A DNA stretch of 64,000 nt. Origin: Daucus carota subsp. sativus (taxonomy: Eukaryota > Streptophyta > Magnoliopsida > Apiales > Apiaceae). The translations under genes and the position numbers were made by a program. The notes beneath the pieces are model-generated. The model did not search any database and was not told the DNA's origin. It saw nothing but the letters and a program-made list of their open reading frames with translations. The stretch spans positions 806,001 through 870,000 of the forward strand of contig NC_030387.2 of NCBI RefSeq assembly GCF_001625215.2. The letters are read 5' to 3'. Positions 58,532-64,000 of this stretch are shown piece by piece (within the stretch, counting starts at the first letter, position 1; each line of letters starts with the position of its first letter).

Positions 58532-58735
58532 GTAGCAAAGCAAGCTAAAACTTTATGGAATACACTCTTCAGATGTATTTACTTGGGCTAGAGAGAGTGC
58601 AGGCATCGTATAAGATAGGATATAACATAACGAAAAAGAAGTAGCAAAACAAGATAAAACATTTTGGAATACATTCTTGAGATTTATTTACTTGGGGTAG
58701 AGAACATGTAGGTATCATATGAGATTAAATATACA
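58532..58735. repeat. Diverged tandem duplication, unit about 109 bp
   Basis: GTAGCAAAGCAAGCTAAAAC at 58532 recurs as GTAGCAAAACAAGATAAAAC at 58641, followed in both by TTTGGAATACA(C/T)TCTT and TTTACTTGGG(C/G)TAGAGA. No coding potential; between the small membrane protein gene and the F-box gene. Confidence 0.7.
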
Positions 58736-58961
58736 GACGATATTTTGTGAGCAGAGACTTATTGAGACCATAATAAATGCATTTATAAACCAAAAACATA
58801 GACCAAGTTTCATAAAGCTGAAGACAGATGGAATCATAATAAACAAAGTACAATCACTGGGCACCAACAAATTTTATTACAACTATAAGAGTTGATACCC
58901 AAAGTAAAACAGAAATATATGTACAGAACTTCATCAGCGTCTAATGTAGGCATTTAACACC

Positions 58962-60053
58962 TTAATGAAAACCGAAGATTGTGCTCCGATAAGCATGTGC
59001 TGAAAACCATAACGGCAGCGTTGAACTATTTTTCACAGAATACATTTCCTTCCAAACCCTGCTGTTTCTCTGATACACCAGAACCTGCTTGTGTGTTGCA
59101 AGAAAAATGTATTGTCGAGTTTGACTGATAGGAAAAATACCTGGAACCATGTCCCTAATACATCGAAGACTCACCCTATCCGCCATAAACCATTCCTCAC
59201 TCCCATAATCTTTCAAGACCCATATACTCATCCAAGCTTCTGATATCTTAATTACAGACAAAGAACCATCCGACTCCAACAGATAAACTCGATTTCCAGT
59301 TCCAGAACTTATTTCATCAGGCAAACTCATCTTCCTCCAAATGTCATGATTCAGATCAAGAACCAGTAACCAACAACAACTTTCTGTCATCCAATGAAGC
59401 GACCCATTAATATACACAACCTGGTTCTTATTCATATGAGTAAACTGATCATCTTGCATAGAAACAAACTTCCTCCATTTATTACATTCTGAATCAAACA
59501 CCAAACACATAAATTTCCTATCAGGCCTATGTCCAAACGTTCTATGATATCCCGCTAACACAACACTGTACTTTTGCGTCAACAGATCACAAGCTAACCC
59601 CACAAGAGTAGCTTCACCGTCAGGATGAAAACGAGTAACCGGTCTCTCTCTACTTCTAGGAAGAACCTTATACTCTTTAGTCATCGGATTACAAACATAA
59701 TAAATACCCTTATCCGGAATACTTGAACAACACAACAATCCATTACAAGATGCTCTAACTTTCACTCTATCCTTAACAAAGTCCAGTGAAAATTCAGACA
59801 CACCCCTCAAACTATCAACACAGATCAAACTAGATCTAAACTGTGATGATTCAGTAACCTCAATCAACATCATAGGATTCCTAACAGACAATTCATTATA
59901 CATTCGTATAAAATACTTATCAGAGACCAAACCATACCAAAGTTTACAAACACTCTTAGCCCTAAAAAGACATTTCATGGGCAATCTTGCAAGAATCTGA
60001 TGAATAATCTCATCTGGGAAAACCCCATATTTCAAATCAGGATGATTCATCAT
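58962..60053 (-). CDS. F-box protein with F-box-associated region
   Basis: Single exon, 363 residues. The F-box is at residues about 9-55 (VFPDEIIHQILARLPMKCLFRAKSVCKLWYGLVSD) with the usual Leu-Pro and the SVCK.W core. The rest has the pattern of plant F-box-associated domains: SCNGLLCC, YYVCNPMTKEYKVLP, LVFDSECNKWR, VVYINGSLHWM, LLVLDLNHDIWRKM and WMSIWVLKDYGSEEW. Such proteins are the substrate-binding part of SCF ubiquitin ligases; the F-box binds SKP1/ASK. The target is unknown. The start is MMNHPD; either Met could be used. Structure (one exon, about 360 residues) resembles Arabidopsis At5g49610-type genes. Confidence 0.9.
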   Translation of the reverse strand: MMNHPDLKYGVFPDEIIHQILARLPMKCLFRAKSVCKLWYGLVSDKYFIRMYNELSVRNPMMLIEVTESSQFRSSLICVDSLRGVSEFSLDFVKDRVKVRASCNGLLCCSSIPDKGIYYVCNPMTKEYKVLPRSRERPVTRFHPDGEATLVGLACDLLTQKYSVVLAGYHRTFGHRPDRKFMCLVFDSECNKWRKFVSMQDDQFTHMNKNQVVYINGSLHWMTESCCWLLVLDLNHDIWRKMSLPDEISSGTGNRVYLLESDGSLSVIKISEAWMSIWVLKDYGSEEWFMADRVSLRCIRDMVPGIFPISQTRQYIFLATHKQVLVYQRNSRVWKEMYSVKNSSTLPLWFSAHAYRSTIFGFH

Positions 60054-61469
60054 ACAACAACAATCAAAACATGAAATTGCAAAATTAACCCCAAAATCAA
60101 GAAAAGATCAAATCTTTGCTTTCAAAAATGAATAATTGCTTACCAAATTACATCTTTAGCTTCAAAGAAACAATAAAGGTACAAACTTTTGATAAGATGA
60201 ATCAGGCTAAGATCAGAAATGAAAAGGGTTTGCAAAGATATCCATGGATCAGTGTAGAATTTGTAGATTTGCAACAGAGGAAATGCCTTCGCTTTTGTGA
60301 AATGCGTTTACTTTGCGACACGAATGCATCCATTTAGATTTTTTATAGTGACTTCTGGGCGAGGAATTGGGCCACGATGCAAGGCTTTACTGGCCCCAAC
60401 GGCCCAACCTATCTGCTTAAACTTGAAAAATTTATTATTTTGAGAAATAGTAAAATTTGTAAAGTAAGGTGATTAAATTCGTACCACAATAATCGTGTTG
60501 GTATGTTTTCGGATCATAAATCTCAAGCTTTGATTTGAATTCTATACATAGATGATCATATCGGGATATAAATTATCTTATTATGGAATGAGGTCAAATT
60601 TGTTTAAATAGTATTTCTTTAGTCGAAATATTTACATTTAATAGTATTAAAATATTTTTATTAATGTTTTTGTTATATTTGTGCCTAGTAATAATTATTA
60701 ATTATCAGTCAAAATTAGTTTAGTTTGACTTTCAAATTTTATAAAACGCCCGTTTTTTTAGAACAGAGGGATTATTTATCTTACTTTTGATAATATTTAA
60801 ATGTTCCCATCATGTAATAAATTCTACTCTCTCCGTCCTTTTTAGTTGTCACATTTCTATTTTTTTTATTCAAACTGATCAACTTTTGATTAAAGAATAT
60901 AAGTCAAATTTTTTATTATTTTAAAAAACTGAAAATTACATCTTAAAGTAAATTAAAAACTATTTCTGACGACATATTTTTTTTTATTTTTTCAACTGAT
61001 GAAATATTAATAAATTTCCGTCAATGGTCGATTTGACGGGCACAAAGGTGACAACTAAAAAGGAACGGATGAAGTAATATTTTATCGATGAGATTAGCGA
61101 ATTTGATGCATTGCAGTTCTTTTTGTCCCTGTATTCTTCTGTAGTTTTAAGTCGTACTATGGCAAGTCCACTGAGATACTTGCCATACTATGCTCTGTAG
61201 CAAGTACCTTCTGAGGTTTATTGCAACATATGATCATCAATTCACTTGCAAATGATTTCACACTCAAATATCAAACGTAAAACCAAACACACTACAGCAA
61301 TGCCAGAGCAACTACATTATTGTAAATGGTCGAGCATTTGTTGCAGTAACTGTTGTATTAGTCTTTCGCAACTAATAATCGCGAAAAATATCCATTCATC
61401 TCCTCTTATCTGGCTGCTGAAATGCTATTACTGTGTTGCCGTGAGCCATAATCCATCAATGAATGTTCT
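60054..61469. other. Intergenic between F-box and carboxypeptidase genes
   Basis: Contains the F-box gene promoter and a decayed Stowaway copy. The open stretch at 60116-60337 (+) is probably chance. Confidence 0.4.
60827..61074. mobile_element. Decayed Stowaway MITE
   Basis: CTCTCTCCGTCCTTTTTAGTTGTCA at the left is mirrored by TGACAACTAAAAAGGAACGGATGAAG at the right, with TA on both sides. The outer ends have several changes. Confidence 0.65.
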
Positions 61470-64000
61470 TCATCTGTCTTTCGGAAGAGGTTGTCCGGAC
61501 AAAAAAGAGTGGATAAGCGAAAGGGCTTCACTAGGCTTGTTTAGCGGAACCAAGTGTCCAGCCCCTCGAACTGTCACCATTGTTAGGCCTTCGTACTCTA
61601 CTATTCTCCCTCCCACCTGCAATTTTAATGATCACCAGACGAACTCACGGGGACAAGTTGTTTAAGGTACATTGACAATGCAAGATGAAGGCAGGCTAAT
61701 TACCTGTTGATTGTGAAACCAAGAACGCCATGGAGACTTGAGAGGCAGACCGAGAGCCTCAATGCAGTATCGTGACCCTATAACCGGGACTCTGCCATCA
61801 GCATCACCACTATTGCAGCTCAAAAAGAAAAGAATCGTTATAGATGTCATAGAAAAGGTTTTCTTACATACTCTGTAGTTTAAGTTACGGTTTAATAATC
61901 AAGTGACTCACCAAACTCAAAACGGTATCAAACTGGTCACTTAAGTCAGTATTGTTTACATTCCATTAGTCAACATCAAAATTTTATGATGGGAAGAGCT
62001 GATGTGTTAAAATTTATCCGATGTGGCAATATCTATTTGATAAGGTAACGTTTCTTTTTAGCCAAATCAGCAATATAACGTCTCTATCTCTAAAATAGAC
62101 GTGCATTATTAACCCTTTAAGTTACACATTCTTGGAAACCTAAATGATATTTGCAGTCATTCAACGTAGGCAAGTTGCTTAATTGATAATACTGTCAGAA
62201 AACAAATGTAGATACCTGTAAATCCATATCTTAAGCCCACTCTTGATCAGTTCTGTGTAGATAGGTAAGATAGAAGAGATAGTATAGTTGTATAAGTTAA
62301 ATACATGATCGCTGAAACAGTCAAGAAAACACGTTAGATTACTTGAAAACATACTTAAGCAGAATAGAGAACAAACGTAATTAGCAGAATCATATATATC
62401 AGTAGAACAACATTGCATCAGTAAGATAGATATCTCACCTGCAAACCTTATAATCTATACTAGTATTGGCATGAAACGCTTTTTTAACATCCGTCCTATT
62501 GAAGTACTCCTGCACGTATGGAGTGTAGCATGGATCATAACCAGCAGGGATCCTTATTGGACGCTTGTAATCCTGAGATTGTGCCTGTAAATCAGCACTA
62601 CAATTTTTCATAAGACCGCGGTACTAACAAAAACAGTATGTTGCATCTCATGAACATGCCCTGTACTAGTTTCAATCACCTTAAAAGACGACACATGGCT
62701 ATCACTACCTACCACGGAAGAAGTGGTATTTATAAGGCAAATTGGTGCATAAATATTGTAGATATCAATCTCCTTGTATTTGTCAAATACTATTTCCATG
62801 GCAGCATTACACTCCTTGGACCAGTTGTTGTTCTCAAAATTACATACATTTTTTGCTGTATCGTAAACCTCATCTGGTATTACTGAATGACTCCATGCAT
62901 ACTCTAATATACCTCTGTAATCATAGCTATCATCAGTTTCTGGATTACCAACCTGCAATTTGTAAGTGCATTTAATTCAAAGTTTCTCGTCGCTATCTAG
63001 GGCACAGCCAGTTTATAAATATAGTTCGTCTCAGTCTTAGTGGACTCAAAATTACAACAGAAATGTGAATCATGAAGGGGTACATACTATGAAGCCTTTC
63101 AGATTAATAAAAGGGTTTTCAGATATATCTTTATTTCGGTTATGTATAAGCTCTGCAAGTTGAGGCACATAGTGTCCTGTACATACAACAGAAGAGGATA
63201 TCAGTCAGATGGAAGAAATATAAAATGCAGTGCTTTGGTTATATATATACTACCTGCATAACTCTCTCCTGATATATAAAAATCATGGCTACTCCATTGT
63301 GAATACCTTTGCAGCCAATTTACCAAGAAATTATAAGTATCCTCCGCTACAAAAACCGACATGACATAGTAAGATCACTCAAAATTATCACTGCTGATAT
63401 CTCCCACCTATGAGCATAAATAATTACCAACAAACTGATCATCCAGTATATCAAGATCGGATGATGTATTCGTATAGGAAAAACCAACTCCAACTGGGGA
63501 CTCCACAAAGAGCAAATTCGCTTCTGCATGAGTAACAGGATTTGACATTGCAGTACAAATTTCAGATCAATTTTAACTTTCTGAAGAAAAAAGACTAAAT
63601 TTTCTGAAAATGCAAAAAAATAAAGTCCACAACAAAGAAAAACACCTTTGTTCCAAGAATGGGGATTGAAGTTAAGGCCACCATTTTTATTGACTTTAAG
63701 AGGTCCCAACTCAACAGCTGCACCGTACCCAATTGACGAACAACCAGGTCCTTTGACAAGAACAAAAACACAATTTAAATCCGAAACAACAATTTTTGGA
63801 TGCAAGGGCCTCTAAAGTTAAATTCCAAAAACTGAATCGAATATATACTAATTTGCATATATGCTCAGCATTTAACACTAACTAGCATGTGAAAAAAATG
63901 CAGACTTTTAGAAAATATTAAAGATTTAATTCACCTCCATTGAGCCAAAGGAGCAGTGGTTTTTTAGAGGGGTGAGACTGAGCTTCAAAGAACCAATAAA
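61470..64000 (-). CDS. Serine carboxypeptidase-like protein, class II (5' end missing)
   Basis: Ten exons, the first cut by the window edge: 64000-63935, 63750-63646, 63523-63428, 63346-63254, 63176-63088, 62952-62629, 62584-62439, 62311-62216, 61809-61704, 61616-61470. All phases close and about 422 codons are present. In order: [37 protein letters not shown] (oxyanion hole region), [28 protein letters not shown] with the catalytic Ser, [43 protein letters not shown] with the catalytic Asp, and [15 protein letters not shown] with the catalytic His. All three catalytic residues are intact. Related enzymes are secreted or vacuolar; some are acyltransferases, but the features here look like the peptidase clade. 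The donor after MQHTVF (62628) is the least certain junction. The signal peptide would lie outside the window. Confidence 0.92.

Noticed and set aside
1..64000. tRNA, rRNA and CRISPR features
   Set aside because: No cloverleaf-like A/B box pair or rRNA segment was recognised by eye, and regularly spaced repeat-spacer arrays are absent; a tRNA scan was not possible, so small RNA genes could be missed.

Overview
This is a nuclear plant genome window from a eudicot. The evidence is AT-rich intergenic DNA, multi-exon genes with short AT-rich introns, Stowaway/hAT/Mutator-type MITEs, Helitron ends, an Athila-like Ty3/gypsy element, and plant-only gene families (non-RD LRR receptor kinase, pectin methylesterase, RWA wall acetylation protein, plastid bS6-like protein). 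An asterid such as an Apiaceae species is my guess, but the sequence does not prove it. All exon models were made by hand from splice motifs, reading-frame closure and recalled family conservation; nothing was searched or aligned by software.

Layout, left to right. 1-798 (-): first two exons of a PAS-domain Raf-like MAPKKK, cut by the window edge. 2-5 kb: MITEs. 7.85-9.5 kb (+): a pectin methylesterase whose main intron is GC-AG. 9.9-10.3 kb: dead LINE RNase H fragment. 10.9-11.2 kb (+): a small two-membrane-segment protein. 11.7-14.8 kb (-): an intact LRR-XII receptor kinase of non-RD type. 15-18 kb: decayed duplications, a Helitron 3' end and an array of AAAACGC hairpins. 21.0-25.8 kb (+): nine-exon RNA polymerase III subunit RPC7/RPC31, with a probable 5' UTR exon near 18.4 kb and MITEs in its introns. 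27.9-28.1 kb: a possible tiny spliced gene. 29.3-29.7 kb: a dead copy of the 10.9 kb membrane protein gene. 32.3-39.8 kb (+): sixteen-exon RWA O-acetylation gene carrying a retroelement fragment, GC-rich insertions and long G or C runs in its introns. 41.45-50.49 kb: a complete, very young Athila-like LTR element with 1554-bp LTRs differing at two bases by eye and a 5-bp target duplication, lacking most of gag plus all protease and reverse transcriptase, but keeping integrase and a third ORF. 50.7-53.7 kb (-): plastid bS6-like gene (RFC3 type). 53.8-56.7 kb: repeats. 57.7-58.1 kb (+): a second living member of the small membrane protein family. 59.0-60.05 kb (-): single-exon F-box gene. 61.5-64 kb (-): nine complete exons plus one partial exon of a serine carboxypeptidase-like gene.

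The genes do not form a pathway. Two act on the cell wall (pectin methylesterase and RWA), and the rest are ordinary neighbours. The least explained items are the three-copy small membrane protein family, the trans-mobilised deleted retroelement with its triplicated GC-rich palindrome clusters and separately led ORF3, the hairpin array near 18 kb, and the tiny spliced ORF near 28 kb.
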